Positions 10,035 to 20,125 of a DNA stretch of 64,000 nt are shown in pieces; position 1 is the first letter of the stretch; each line of letters starts with the position of its first letter. This DNA comes from Gilichinskyi gelida (GTDB lineage: Bacteria > Acidobacteriota > Thermoanaerobaculia > Gp7-AA8), in the NCBI GenBank assembly GCA_038040385.1, contig JBBPII010000013.1:62001-126000 (forward strand), read 5' to 3'. The position numbers and the translations under genes were made by a program. The notes below the pieces were generated by a model. That model saw only the letters and a program-made list of their open reading frames with translations, did not search any database and was not told the DNA's origin.

Positions 10035-11230
10035 ATGGAATTCGGACCGATCGTTCGCGCCCTGACCCGCAACAAAGTGCGCGTTCTGCTCATCGTTCTG
10101 CAGATCGCCATCACCCTCGCCGTCATCACCAACGCCATCAACATGATCGCCGCCGAACGGGTGAAGATGCAGAAGCAATCCGGCTTCGACGACGAGAACC
10201 TGCTCTGGGTTCGCAGCCGCCCCTTCGCCGAGGCGTTCAACGAGCGCTCCTTCCGCATCACCACCACGCAGTCCGACGTCCGCGCCCTCGCCGCCATCCC
10301 CGGCGTCCGCGGCGCGGCGAATACGAGCTTCCTCCCCTGGCAGGGCGGCGGCAGCTCGGGCGAGGTGAAAGCCGGGGGCGGCGACGGCACGCTCTATCGC
10401 ATGCAGATGTACACCTCCTCGCCGGGGATCACCGACACCCTCGGCGTCCGCATGGTCTCCGGCCGCAATCTTCGCGACAGCGACATCGACCTCGATCCGA
10501 ACGCCACCACCAGCGCCATCATCATTTCGCGAGAGCTGGAGAAGCTGGTCTTCAAGGGACAGAGCGCGGTGGGACGGCAGTTGATCGAGCGCGACAACAG
10601 CGTCGACAACATCGTCGGCGTCTTCGATCCGTTCTACAACCCGTACGGCTGGCCGATCCACGAGTACACGTACTTCGCCGCCGGCGTCGTCTCGCGCGGC
10701 GGCGCGAACTTCCTGGTGCGCGTCGAGCCTGGGAAGATGAAGCAGGTCATCCCGATGATCGAAAAGCGGCTGCTGGTGGTCAATGACGGCCGCAATTTCG
10801 ACCTGAAAACGGTGAGCGAGATCAAGGACCGCTACTTCACCGAGTCGCGCATCGTCATCGGCGCCATGACCGCGGTGATCGTCCTTCTCATCATCGTCAC
10901 CGGGCTGGGAATCGTCGGCGTCACCTCGTTCAGCGTCACCGAGCGCCGCAAGCAGATCGGCACGCGCCGGGCCCTCGGTGCAACAAAACAGGCCATCCTC
11001 CGTCACTTTCTGCTGGAGAATTGGATCATTACGAATTCCGGAGTGATTCTGGGCCTCGCCCTCGCCTACGGGTTGAACTACGTCCTGGTGACGAACACCG
11101 GCGGCGTGAAGCTCGACTGGCGCTTCGTCGCCGGCGGCGTCGTCCTGTTATGGGCCCAAGGCATCTTCGCCACGCTGGCGCCGGCGACGCGCGCCGCAGC
11201 CGTCTCTCCGGTGGTGGCCACACGCAGCAT

Positions 11231-11234
<4 letters not shown>
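10035..11234 (+). CDS. MacB-type ABC transporter permease, second of two
   Basis: A 399-residue FtsX-like permease paralogous in architecture to its neighbour: N-terminal TM (VRVLLIVLQIAITLAVI), periplasmic MacB-PCD-like domain, and three C-terminal TMs with the coupling motif KQIGTRRALGATK. AAGGAG precedes the ATG at good spacing. The stop overlaps the start of the regulator gene as ATGA. It is probably the second half of a heterodimer with the preceding permease. Confidence 0.9.
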
Positions 11235-12597
<1,363 letters not shown>

Positions 12598-12601
<4 letters not shown>

Positions 12602-13917
12602 TCGCCCCGCAGCGCCGCCGGCTCAGCCGCGCAATTGCTCTTCTCGTCGCCGTCGACGTCCTCGCGCTCGCCGGGACTGCGGCCCTCGCCGCGAACTTCA
12701 CAACGCGCCCGCTGGTCATCGCCGCCGTCACGCTGGCCGTCGCGCTGCCGCTCACCTGGCTGCTTCTGCGCTTCCCGCTGCGCCGCATGCGCGCGAACCT
12801 CGGCGCACTCACCGACGGCGTGCGCGGCTTCGCCGACGGCGACTTCAGCCTGCGCCTCCGCGTCACCGGCGACGACGAGATCACCGACCTCGTGGCCATG
12901 TACAACGACATCGGAAACGTCCTGCGCGCGCACCGCAACGAGGCCTTGCAGCGGGAGCTGCTCTTCGAGACCGTTCTGCAGGCCACGCCGCTGGCGGTCG
13001 TCCTCACGGTGGAGTCCGGCCGCGTGGTGTACGCCAATCGCGCCGCGCGCGACCTCTTCACTCCGGGCGAGCGTCTGGAGGGACGCCGCCTCGACGAGAT
13101 CCTCGGCACCGCGCCGGCCATCCGCGAGGCCTTCGCCGGCGACCGCGACACCCTCTTCACCACCGGGAGCGAGTCGTATCACCTGTCGCGCCGGACGTTC
13201 TACCTCAACGGCAATCCACATCTGCTCTGGATCGCCAACCGCCTCACCCCCGAGTTGCGGCGCCAGGAAGTGGAGGTGTGGAAGCGCGCCATCCGCGTGC
13301 TCAACCACGAGCTGAACAACTCGCTGGCGCCGATCCGGTCGCTGTTCCACTCGGCGCGCGTCATCCGCCACCGCGAGGAACAATGGCATCGGATGGACGA
13401 GATAAACGCCGCCGTCGAGGAGCGCCTCGATTACCTGCAGCGCTTCCTCGACGGCTACGCGGCCTTCGCACGGCTGCCGAAGCCGCGTCCGGCGCCGGTG
13501 CGGTGGATCGACGTCCTGCAGGCTGTCCAGCACATCGTGCCGTTCGAGATCGCCCACCCGCCGCCCTCCCACGGAGGTACGGTTGATCGCGCCCAGATCG
13601 AGCAGCTCATCATCAATCTGGTGAAGAACGCCGCCGAGGCCGGGAGCGACGACACGTTGGTCGACGTGCAGCGCCGGGCCGGCGGCAGCCTTCTGGTGGT
13701 CAGCGACCGCGGCGAAGGCATGAGCGACGAGACCATCACCCGCGCCCTCCTGCCGTTCTGGTCCACCAAGGCCGGCGGCTCCGGATTGGGACTGCCGCTC
13801 TGCAACGAGATCGTCGACGCGCACGGCGGGCAGCTTCGGATTGCGAAGCGGGAGGGCGGGGGGACGACGGTGAGTTGCTGGCTGCCGGATGCGCCGGTTT
13901 CTCCTTCTCCCGCATGA
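12598..13917 (+). CDS. NtrB/NtrY-type sensor histidine kinase
   Basis: A 439-residue kinase. Two N-terminal TMs with almost no periplasmic loop (~12-60) precede a HAMP domain (~62-110), a PAS-like domain (~120-215), the H-box LNHELNNSLAPI and an ATPase domain with N-box LVKNAAEAG and G-boxes DRGEGM and GGSGLGL. The NHELNNSL form of the H-box is typical of kinases paired with NtrC regulators. It overlaps the regulator gene by ATGA and closes the operon. The short sensor loop suggests that the membrane itself or a cytoplasmic signal is sensed, perhaps through PAS. It is convergent with cassette 2. Confidence 0.93.
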
Positions 13918-13951
13918 GCGAAGAAGGGCGCGAAGCGGCGGATGAGGGCGT

Positions 13952-15592
13952 TTACCTGGGCGCCGGCCCTTTCTCGTCCGCTTTCGCCTCGCGAATCACG
14001 ATTCTCTCGATCGTCGTCGGCTCGATCGGGCGATCCTGTGCGCCGGTCCGCGCGTTCACGATCTTGTCGGCAACGTCCATCCCCTTGGTCACCTGTCCGA
14101 AGACGGAGTACTGGTTATCGAGGGACGGATAGTCGGCGACCATGATGAAGAACTGCGACGACGCGCTGTCGGGGTTGTTCGACCGCGCCATCGAAACGAC
14201 GCCGCGCTTGTGCTTCACGCTGTTGAACTCCGCATTGACGTTCTTTCCGGAACCGCCGGTCCCCCAGGTGGCGGGGCTGCCCGAGACGGTGTTCGGATCG
14301 CCCCCTTGGATCATGAAGCCGGGCATGACGCGGTGGAACTTCGTGCCGTTGTAGAAGCCCTTCTTCGAGAGATCGATGAAGTTCTTCACATGGTTCGGCG
14401 CCACATCGGGGAAGAAGCGAATGTCGATCTCCCCGGCGCTCGTATGCAGCTCGGCGACCTTGTCCTGGTAGTAGCTCTCGGAGGAACCGTCGTACAGCGG
14501 GCTCGCAGCCGAAGGCTGCGGAGCGCTCGTGGCTTCGAGCTTCCATGGATGGTTCCATCGCTGAACCGCCGCCTGGATGATGTCGATGCTGAGCACCGTC
14601 GCATCCTCCTCAGAGTCTTTCAGAACCATCCCGATGATTCCGGTCGAGGCGATCACCGGCCCGCCCGACGATCCGGGCTTGACCGGCAAACCCTCCACCT
14701 TGAAATGCCCGTTCTCCGGCACGTCGCTCGAGACGTGACCGGCGCCGGCGTTCGGTCTCCAGAGCCGCGATCTCCCCACGATCCAGACCTCGGTCAGTAG
14801 ATTCTGCTGTTCCTTCCGCGCGACACACGCCTTCGTGTACGCGAATCCCGGCGGGATGGGCACCGTGAGTACGGCCAAGTCGTAGTTGACGTCTTTCGTG
14901 CCGAGGAGTTTGGCGGCGAACATCTCCCCCTGGTGATCGTAGAACTCCACCTTCACAGTCATCGACGCGTCATCGCCGACGTTCTGGGGATTCGAAACGA
15001 CGTGATACGCCGTGACGACGTACAAAACACCCCCCCGCTCGCCCACGATGAAGCCGAAGCCATTCTCCGTTTCTTGTCCCTGCGCTTCGATCCGAACGAC
15101 ATTCGAGCGGAGACGATCCGCCATCTGCCGCCCTGTCAGCTGCAGCGTTTTCAGATCGGGGACTGACGTCGTCGGCTGCGTTTTCGTGGTGGCGGGCGGC
15201 GGCGCGAGCGCCGGCCGCCTTACCCGCGGCGACGCCGTGCCGCTGGCCTCCTGCGAATTCACCGTCACTTGAATCGAGCGCACGCGGATCTCGCCGCCGC
15301 CGGTGGCGGTGCCGCTCTCCGGGTCGACGCTTACGCGGTCGCCGACTTCGAGATTGGCGAAGCGGTAGGTGGCGCCTTTGTAGACGACCGGCGTCGACGT
15401 CGTCCCGCGCACGGTGAGGATCTCGCCGTTGTCGGTCTCGATAACAAGCCGCCCGTCGGCGACGCTGATCTGGCGGATGATGCCTTCCAGCCTCCAGAGC
15501 TCCTGGGCGAACAGCGGAGCGACAGCGGCGGCGACGATCGACAGCGAGACCGCTGCCCTGACTACCGCAGCACGGCATTGCGAAGACCCCAT
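13952..15592 (-). CDS. Exported trypsin-like protease fused to cyclophilin-type PPIase, cassette 2 gene C
   Basis: A 546-residue protein: signal peptide (~1-30), a small beta domain (~31-105; LEGIIRQISVADGRLVIE) like OB-type DUF5666 domains, a Pro/Thr linker, a protease domain (~155-350) and a cyclophilin domain (~375-535). The protease triad is His197 (TAYHVV), Asp238 (NYDLAV) and Ser309 (GSSGG). The cyclophilin holds FHRVMPGFMIQGGDP, with the catalytic Arg (421), and SSQFFI. Protease plus prolyl isomerase in one chain is rare and suggests envelope protein quality control. The start lies 31 bases inside gene B, exactly as in cassette 1, with GGGGG upstream. Confidence 0.9.
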   Translation of the reverse strand: MGSSQCRAAVVRAAVSLSIVAAAVAPLFAQELWRLEGIIRQISVADGRLVIETDNGEILTVRGTTSTPVVYKGATYRFANLEVGDRVSVDPESGTATGGGEIRVRSIQVTVNSQEASGTASPRVRRPALAPPPATTKTQPTTSVPDLKTLQLTGRQMADRLRSNVVRIEAQGQETENGFGFIVGERGGVLYVVTAYHVVSNPQNVGDDASMTVKVEFYDHQGEMFAAKLLGTKDVNYDLAVLTVPIPPGFAYTKACVARKEQQNLLTEVWIVGRSRLWRPNAGAGHVSSDVPENGHFKVEGLPVKPGSSGGPVIASTGIIGMVLKDSEEDATVLSIDIIQAAVQRWNHPWKLEATSAPQPSAASPLYDGSSESYYQDKVAELHTSAGEIDIRFFPDVAPNHVKNFIDLSKKGFYNGTKFHRVMPGFMIQGGDPNTVSGSPATWGTGGSGKNVNAEFNSVKHKRGVVSMARSNNPDSASSQFFIMVADYPSLDNQYSVFGQVTKGMDVADKIVNARTGAQDRPIEPTTIERIVIREAKADEKGPAPR

Positions 15593-16659
15593 ATGACCCC
15601 CCAGAGAAAGACGATGGCGCCCCAAAACAGGCCGAGCGATTTCTTGTTGTAGAGATACTCCAGATAGGTCGGGGCGAGATTCGCGGCACGCTTGGCGTTT
15701 CCGACCCCGATTCCGGAGACGATGCCGTTCACGGTTGCGTGAATGACGCCATTCGCGCCGCGGGCGGTGAGAACCGACGATTCCGTCAGCCGGGCCCGGA
15801 TGAAATCTCCTTCCCGCAGCTCCATCACCGGCCGCGAGCTATCGTCGAAACGAACCGTTCCTCCCTTGATACCCGAGGTGACCGATCGTTCGCCGGCTCC
15901 CTGCAACTCCTCGTGCGAAAAACCGAGCTGCGTTACCTCCAGATGGCCAAGCGACCATGCACCCGGCGAGTGCACGCTCAACCGCGCTGGAATGCTCTGC
16001 GGCACGTCGACCGAGAACTCGATCGTTTCCGGGACGCTGATGTCGTGGGACCCGTCGACGGTCGTCTCGCCGACTCTCGGCCCCGCCTTCACGGTGACTT
16101 TGCCGGTGACTGTGATCCTGCCGCGCAACCGCGCACGGCTGGCAAACAAGTCGATTTCATCCTGATCGGTATGGATCTCCACCGACGCGTTCCTCTCGAT
16201 CTCCACCATCTCCAGCCCGATATCGCCGCCCTTCAACTCGAACCAGGCATCCCCGGCGTGCTGCTCGATTGCCAATCCGAGATTCGGTGCGTTGATGGTG
16301 GACACTCTTTCGACGTGCATCAGCGACGAATGAAAGACATTTTCGGCACGCCATGGGCTCCGCAGAGTGGCGGCCAGGCTGTCGCTGTCCACCATCATCG
16401 AGATGTTTGTGCGAGGGACCTTGAGGCTCCATAGGATTCCCGCCACCGTCACGCACACCAACACGACGACCGCTGGCCAGACCCACTTGCGCTCCCTATG
16501 TTTGGGTCCCGTTGTGGCCAGAAGTCGCGAGTACGCATCGATCTGTTGAAGCTCAGGAAGGAGCTCCTGCACGTCCTCGCCTTCGAGGAGTCTGCGCGCC
16601 GTCCGTTCGATCCGCTCCTCTCTCCGCGCTTCGAGCAATTCGCGAAGTTTGCCGGTCAT
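15562..16659 (-). CDS. Two-TM envelope protein with periplasmic beta-rich domain, cassette 2 gene B
   Basis: A 365-residue paralogue of the protein at 4640-5734. It has a charged cytoplasmic N terminus (ARREERIERTARRLLEG), TM1 around 60-80 (VVVLVCVTVAGILWSL), a long beta-rich extracytoplasmic part (GRITVTGKVTVKAG, EGDFIRARL) and a terminal hydrophobic segment (LFWGAIVFLWGVIWGL). Conserved landmarks between copies are KVPRTNIS, ENVFHSSLMH, APNLGL, GAGERS and YLEYLYNKKSLG. It starts by ATGA overlap with gene A and ends inside gene C. By eye about half of the residues match copy 1, so the duplication is old, yet architecture and overlaps are preserved. Confidence 0.75.
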   Translation of the reverse strand: MTGKLRELLEARREERIERTARRLLEGEDVQELLPELQQIDAYSRLLATTGPKHRERKWVWPAVVVLVCVTVAGILWSLKVPRTNISMMVDSDSLAATLRSPWRAENVFHSSLMHVERVSTINAPNLGLAIEQHAGDAWFELKGGDIGLEMVEIERNASVEIHTDQDEIDLFASRARLRGRITVTGKVTVKAGPRVGETTVDGSHDISVPETIEFSVDVPQSIPARLSVHSPGAWSLGHLEVTQLGFSHEELQGAGERSVTSGIKGGTVRFDDSSRPVMELREGDFIRARLTESSVLTARGANGVIHATVNGIVSGIGVGNAKRAANLAPTYLEYLYNKKSLGLFWGAIVFLWGVIWGLRNAVLR

Positions 16660-17414
16660 CGGGCCATGATCTCGACTCGCAGCTTCAGAATGGCCCACGC
16701 TGTGCTGTTTCCCGACTGCGCCGCAGTCTCCACGCAATGCCTGCCTGTGGGAAGCGCCGAAAGGTCGATCCTCACGGGCCAGCTCGCAGTCACCGGCTGG
16801 GAGATGGCATCCTGCCAGGCGCCGAAGGTTCCGCACTGCTTCTCGTGCGCCGGAGCCCACCGCCACTTGAGCTGTTGAGCATCGAAGTTGGCTTGAACGG
16901 TGAGCAGAGGACTCGCGGATTTGGTCGGCACTCCATTCGCCACCACTCGCAGAGGAATCAGCGTTTTGCTCTCCTCGCTCCCTTTCCAACCGAATACACC
17001 GATCCGACTGTCCCCCAGACTCTCGGGCAAAAGAACGTCCGAGACAGGCCAGGACATCGTGGAACCAGGCGAAAGAAGCGCGTCCATTCGATAGTAGGTC
17101 TTTGGCGGGATGGCGACGGCGCGAACGTTGACGGCCGATTGTTGGCCAGGTGCCGAAACCTGGAGATGGGTCGAGGCCCTCAGCTCGTACCGGACACTCC
17201 CGAGCGTAAACGAAATCGCGGCTAGACTGCGGCCGCTGACGTTGGACACATAAAGGCCTTCGCAGCGGTTGCTTCGTTTCTGATAGCCAGTCTTGCTCCC
17301 CTCCAGCGCCATCAAGGGCTCGCACTTCACTTCCTGAGCATCGACGACGCCGCGGCATATGCAGACGCAGAGAACGGCGGCGATCACGGAGGCAACGTCA
17401 TGGCGGGCTGACAT
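16656..17414 (-). CDS. Exported protein of unknown function, cassette 2 gene A
   Basis: A 252-residue signal-peptide protein paralogous to 5731-6480. The start MSARHDV is chosen because it aligns with MNARSLS of copy 1; a second ATG immediately upstream (17417) would add one residue. A longer frame to 17516 has no signal-peptide logic. The mature protein repeats the landmarks NRCEGLYVSNV, RSLAAISFTLG, AVAIPPKTYYRMDA, DSRIGVFGWKG and a C-terminal half ending in beta strands. I do not recognise the family. It is the first gene of cassette 2; the promoter should lie in 17415-17540, where no clear -35/-10 or sigma-54 motif was found. Confidence 0.72.
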   Translation of the reverse strand: MSARHDVASVIAAVLCVCICRGVVDAQEVKCEPLMALEGSKTGYQKRSNRCEGLYVSNVSGRSLAAISFTLGSVRYELRASTHLQVSAPGQQSAVNVRAVAIPPKTYYRMDALLSPGSTMSWPVSDVLLPESLGDSRIGVFGWKGSEESKTLIPLRVVANGVPTKSASPLLTVQANFDAQQLKWRWAPAHEKQCGTFGAWQDAISQPVTASWPVRIDLSALPTGRHCVETAAQSGNSTAWAILKLRVEIMAR

Positions 17415-17540
17415 CATCGGTCGATAGACACTCTCGCTCGCCCGAATGGCATCCGGCGCAGGGAATACGATCGTTGGGCTTGTCGAGAACCTACACCCGA
17501 GCTTATGTGATTGCAATACGACGAGCGGCCCGCGAGGCCG

Positions 17541-17957
17541 TCAGTCAAGCCGCGTGCGAAGGGTCTTTATTTTCGCCCGCCGCTTCTTCTCCTCCAGTCG
17601 CCGCTGCTTCGAGGCTTTCGTTGCGCGCGTCCTTTTGCGCGGCTTCTCCTCGGCGATCGCCTCGCGCAGCAGCTCCTCCATGCGCGCCAGGGCGCGATCG
17701 CGGTTGGCGAGCTGGCTCCGCTCGGCCTGCGAGGTGACGCGCAGAACGCCGTCGCGATTGATGCGGCCGGCCAGGCGCTCGCGGATGCGCTGCTTGCGGT
17801 CGTCGGGCAGCGGGAGGGCGTCGACGTCGACGACGATCGTCACGCGCGACTCCACCTTGTTCACGTTCTGCCCGCCCGGCCCGCCGCTGCGCGAGGTCTC
17901 GGCGCGGAGCAGCGGCGCCGGAACGATGATGCCGTCGCCGAGGTCCAGGTCGCGCAT
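17541..17957 (-). CDS. arfB: Alternative ribosome-rescue factor, peptidyl-tRNA hydrolase ArfB (YaeJ-like)
   Basis: A 138-residue protein with the class I release factor catalytic domain: SGGPGGQNVNKVE contains the GGQ tripeptide that enters the peptidyl-transferase centre. A basic C-terminal tail (KPRKRTRATKASKQRR) matches the tail with which ArfB probes the empty mRNA channel of stalled ribosomes. There is no codon-recognition domain and the length equals that of E. coli ArfB. The start MRDLDLGDGI matches the family; an in-frame extension to 17999 would read into a palindromic repeat. It rescues non-stop ribosomes in the cytoplasm. Confidence 0.92.
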   Translation of the reverse strand: MRDLDLGDGIIVPAPLLRAETSRSGGPGGQNVNKVESRVTIVVDVDALPLPDDRKQRIRERLAGRINRDGVLRVTSQAERSQLANRDRALARMEELLREAIAEEKPRKRTRATKASKQRRLEEKKRRAKIKTLRTRLD

Positions 17958-17963
17958 TTCACT

Positions 17964-18053
17964 TTTATCCTTGCGCGAGCGCAAGGATCTGGCGCCCATG
18001 TGCGCAGTGCGAATGGGCGCCAGATCCTTGACGCCTGCGGCGTCAAGGATAAA
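17964..18053. repeat. 90-base compound palindrome between arfB and the desuccinylase-family gene
   Basis: The outer arms (TTTATCCTTG at the left, CAAGGATAAA at the right) and an inner pair (CTGGCGCCCAT with ATGGGCGCCAG) are complementary, and each side contains its own small hairpin (GCGCGAGCGC; GACGCCTGCGGCGTC). Both copies of the small hairpin sit within CCTTG...CAAGGAT. The right end covers the stop codon of the upstream minus-strand gene. It could act as a terminator or mRNA stabiliser. Confidence 0.8.
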
Positions 18054-19080
18054 TCTTGACCACCCCGATTACGGCGATCGTCTCGCCCTTGGTCATCGAC
18101 GGCACGGCGCGGATGAACGTCACGATGCCGGCCGCGGGCGCGCGCACCTCGAGAATGGTCTTGCCGACGTAGTCGGTGAGGTAGCCGATCTTCATCCCCT
18201 GCGCGACGGTCGTGCCGCGCTTGACCAGTGGGTAGAAGATGCCGGTCTGATCGCTGGTCACCGACTCGACCTTCTCGATCCACACCGGGTTGGCCACCGG
18301 CGTCACCGCGCCGGGGAGCATCTTCAGGAATCGCATGACGTTGAAGCAGCCGTTTGCCAGCGCCTCGACGTCGTCGGTCTCCACCGTCCCCGCGTGCCCC
18401 GCCTCGACGGTGATCGACGGCTTGCCGCGCGTGGTCGCGGTGTTCTCGAGGTACCGCGACGCGGCCGGGTCCTTCGGGCGCTCGGTGGAGATGATGATGT
18501 GGTCGAGGCCGAAGGCCAGCACCATCTCTTTTGAAATCGCGTCCTGCTGCGCGTTGCCGCTGACAGTCCAGTAACTGTATGGGCGCAGGCTCTCGTCGAT
18601 GTCGCCGCCGTGGAGGTCGATGAGGTGGTCGCAGCGCTCGACCACCTGCTTGGTGATCAGATACGACGCGCGCTCGGTCTGCGTGCCGTCCATCCGGCCG
18701 GGGTAGAAGCGGTTCATGCTCTTGTTGTCGACCGGATTGACGTGCGCGATCTTCTGTTCGAACGAGCGGACGTTGACCAGCGGGACGATGATGACCGTGC
18801 CCGACAGCGCCGCCGGATCGAGCCGCGCGATGACTTTCTCCAGCGCGATGATCGACGCGTACTCCGTGCCGTGCGCGCCGGACACCAGCGCCAACACCGG
18901 GCCCGGTTTCGCGCCATTCACCACCACCACCGGAATGCTCAATGCGGCGTCGGATCCAGCGGGGACTTCGATCGTTCCGGAGGTCTTCTGACCCGGCACC
19001 GCGGTTGCCGTACCGACTGAGAAGTCGGCGATCGCGAAGAACGCGCTGAGCGCGACGGTCGTGAGCATAAGAGATGTCAT
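18043..19080 (-). CDS. Succinylglutamate desuccinylase/aspartoacylase-family protein (M14-like), exported
   Basis: A 345-residue protein with a signal-like N terminus (SLMLTTVALSAFFAIADF) and a zinc amidohydrolase/carboxypeptidase fold. HGTEYASIIALE (zinc His and Glu) and DHLIDLHGGD fit the zinc-ligand pattern, and NRFYPGRMDGT lies between them as in AstE/AspA-like proteins. The C-terminal ~70 residues (PLVKRGTTVAQGMKIGYLTDYVGKT) are a lipoyl-like hairpin typical of this subfamily. Substrate unknown. The ATG at 19080 lies inside a dispersed palindrome; ATG at 19068 is an alternative. The last codons are also within a repeat. Confidence 0.85.
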   Translation of the reverse strand: MTSLMLTTVALSAFFAIADFSVGTATAVPGQKTSGTIEVPAGSDAALSIPVVVVNGAKPGPVLALVSGAHGTEYASIIALEKVIARLDPAALSGTVIIVPLVNVRSFEQKIAHVNPVDNKSMNRFYPGRMDGTQTERASYLITKQVVERCDHLIDLHGGDIDESLRPYSYWTVSGNAQQDAISKEMVLAFGLDHIIISTERPKDPAASRYLENTATTRGKPSITVEAGHAGTVETDDVEALANGCFNVMRFLKMLPGAVTPVANPVWIEKVESVTSDQTGIFYPLVKRGTTVAQGMKIGYLTDYVGKTILEVRAPAAGIVTFIRAVPSMTKGETIAVIGVVKIYP

Positions 19081-19180
19081 CCCGAGCGTAGCGAGGGATC
19101 GGTGTGGGCGGGGGGCGCACGGAACATCACTTTGGGCACCGCCCGCCCACACCGATCCCTCGCTAACGCTCGGGATGACA
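19075..19180. repeat. Dispersed dyad repeat, GTCATCC-GAGCG family, copy 1
   Basis: The arms 19075-19112 and 19142-19180 are nearly perfect inverted copies (TGTCATCCCGAGCG, then GCGAGGGATCGGTGTGGGCGGG). The left arm contains the likely start codon of the desuccinylase-family gene (CAT at 19078-19080). Related elements occur at 28552-28640, 38319-38386, 40127-40205 and 52228-52316. The copy at 52228 shares the GGATCGGTGTGGG part as well. Confidence 0.85.
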
Positions 19181-19215
19181 GGTAGAGAGTAAACGATCTT
19201 CCCACAACGCGAGTA

Positions 19216-19743
19216 GTGATTGATGATCGCCAAGCCCTTCTGATGGATGACCTCCTACTCGCGAACATCCGGGCGGCTAAGGCGGGCGACCACCGAGCTT
19301 TCGAGAACGTCATGATCGCAACTGAACGACGCGTCGCAACTCTGGCCTGGCGAATCCTCGGCGACGCCGAGGAGGTGAGGGAAGCGCTCCAGGAGACGTT
19401 CCTCCGCCTCTTCCGCCATCTCGGCAAGTACGACGAAGCGCAGGACTTCACCGGCTGGCTCTATCGGATCGCCGTCAACGTGTGCCGCGATCTCGACAAG
19501 CGCCGCCGGCGGCGCACGTTCTTCGGCCTCCTGGAGCAGACCGTGCCGGCGCACACCGCTCTGCGCATCGACCTCGCCCGCGCCATCGACAGCCTGCCGC
19601 CGAAGGAGCGGCTGGCCGTCATCCTTCGCGACGTCGAACAGCTCTCGACCGAGGAGGTTGCCGCGATTCTCGGGAACTCCCCGGCCACCGTCCGCGTGCA
19701 AGTGAGCAAAGCGCGCGAGAAATTGAGGAGATGGTTGTCATGA
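19216..19743 (+). CDS. ECF-type RNA polymerase sigma factor
   Basis: A 175-residue sigma-70 family protein with region 2 (ATLAWRILGDAEEVREALQ, FRHLGKYDEAQDFTGWLYRIA) and region 4 (LPPKERLAVILRDVEQLST, EEVAAILGNSPATVRVQVSKARE), the normal ECF layout. The GTG at 19216 gives nine extra residues compared with the ATG at 19243, which is the simpler start by homology. Its stop overlaps the next gene by ATGA; that gene has the position and TM expected of an anti-sigma or membrane regulator. Confidence 0.93.
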   Translation: MIDDRQALLMDDLLLANIRAAKAGDHRAFENVMIATERRVATLAWRILGDAEEVREALQETFLRLFRHLGKYDEAQDFTGWLYRIAVNVCRDLDKRRRRRTFFGLLEQTVPAHTALRIDLARAIDSLPPKERLAVILRDVEQLSTEEVAAILGNSPATVRVQVSKAREKLRRWLS

Positions 19744-20117
19744 GAGGACCGCTGCCGCTCCACGATGCCGATTTCGCCGCCATCCGCGCGCAAGTGATGG
19801 CGAAGATCGAGACGCCGAGGCGCGCGCCGGTTGCGTGGCGGTTCGCCTACGTGTCGGTAATGATGGCGCTTCTCTCAGTGATCGTCTTCGTGCAGACGCC
19901 GCCCGCTGTTGCGCCACCCCCAGGAGTGCGGGCGTCCCGCCCGCATCCGACGGCCGTCCCGGCCGTCGGCATCATGGCTTCGAAACAACCGGAGAAACCG
20001 CAGCGGCGCGGGACGCGCCGCCGGAGCGGGCGGGACGCCCGCACTCCACCCCAAGTCGCCCGCATCGAGCTTCAAACCGCCGATCCGGACGTCCGCATCA
20101 TCTGGATCACCAACTAG
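19740..20117 (+). CDS. Small single-TM protein coupled to ECF sigma factor, candidate anti-sigma
   Basis: A 125-residue protein with a soluble N terminus (1-30), one TM (~33-51, RFAYVSVMMALLSVIVFV) and a C-terminal tail. It starts by ATGA overlap with the sigma gene, which is the usual place for an anti-sigma factor, but no zinc-finger (HxxxCxxC) motif is present. Residues ~62-103 are encoded by an inserted palindrome (19923-20047), giving Pro/Arg-rich sequence. The final residues LQTADPDVRIIWITN look like the original conserved end. The role as anti-sigma is inference from context. Confidence 0.6.
   Translation: MRGPLPLHDADFAAIRAQVMAKIETPRRAPVAWRFAYVSVMMALLSVIVFVQTPPAVAPPPGVRASRPHPTAVPAVGIMASKQPEKPQRRGTRRRSGRDARTPPQVARIELQTADPDVRIIWITN
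19923..20047. repeat. 125-base palindrome inserted in frame within a coding sequence
   Basis: The outer arms 19923-19944 and 20026-20047 are perfect 22-base inverted copies; inner palindromes (GACGGCCGTCCCGGCCGTC; GCGGCGCGGGACGCGCCGC) lie between. The whole stays in frame in the candidate anti-sigma gene. The right arm is identical to 1278-1299. Confidence 0.85.
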
Positions 20118-20125
20118 GAGGAATC

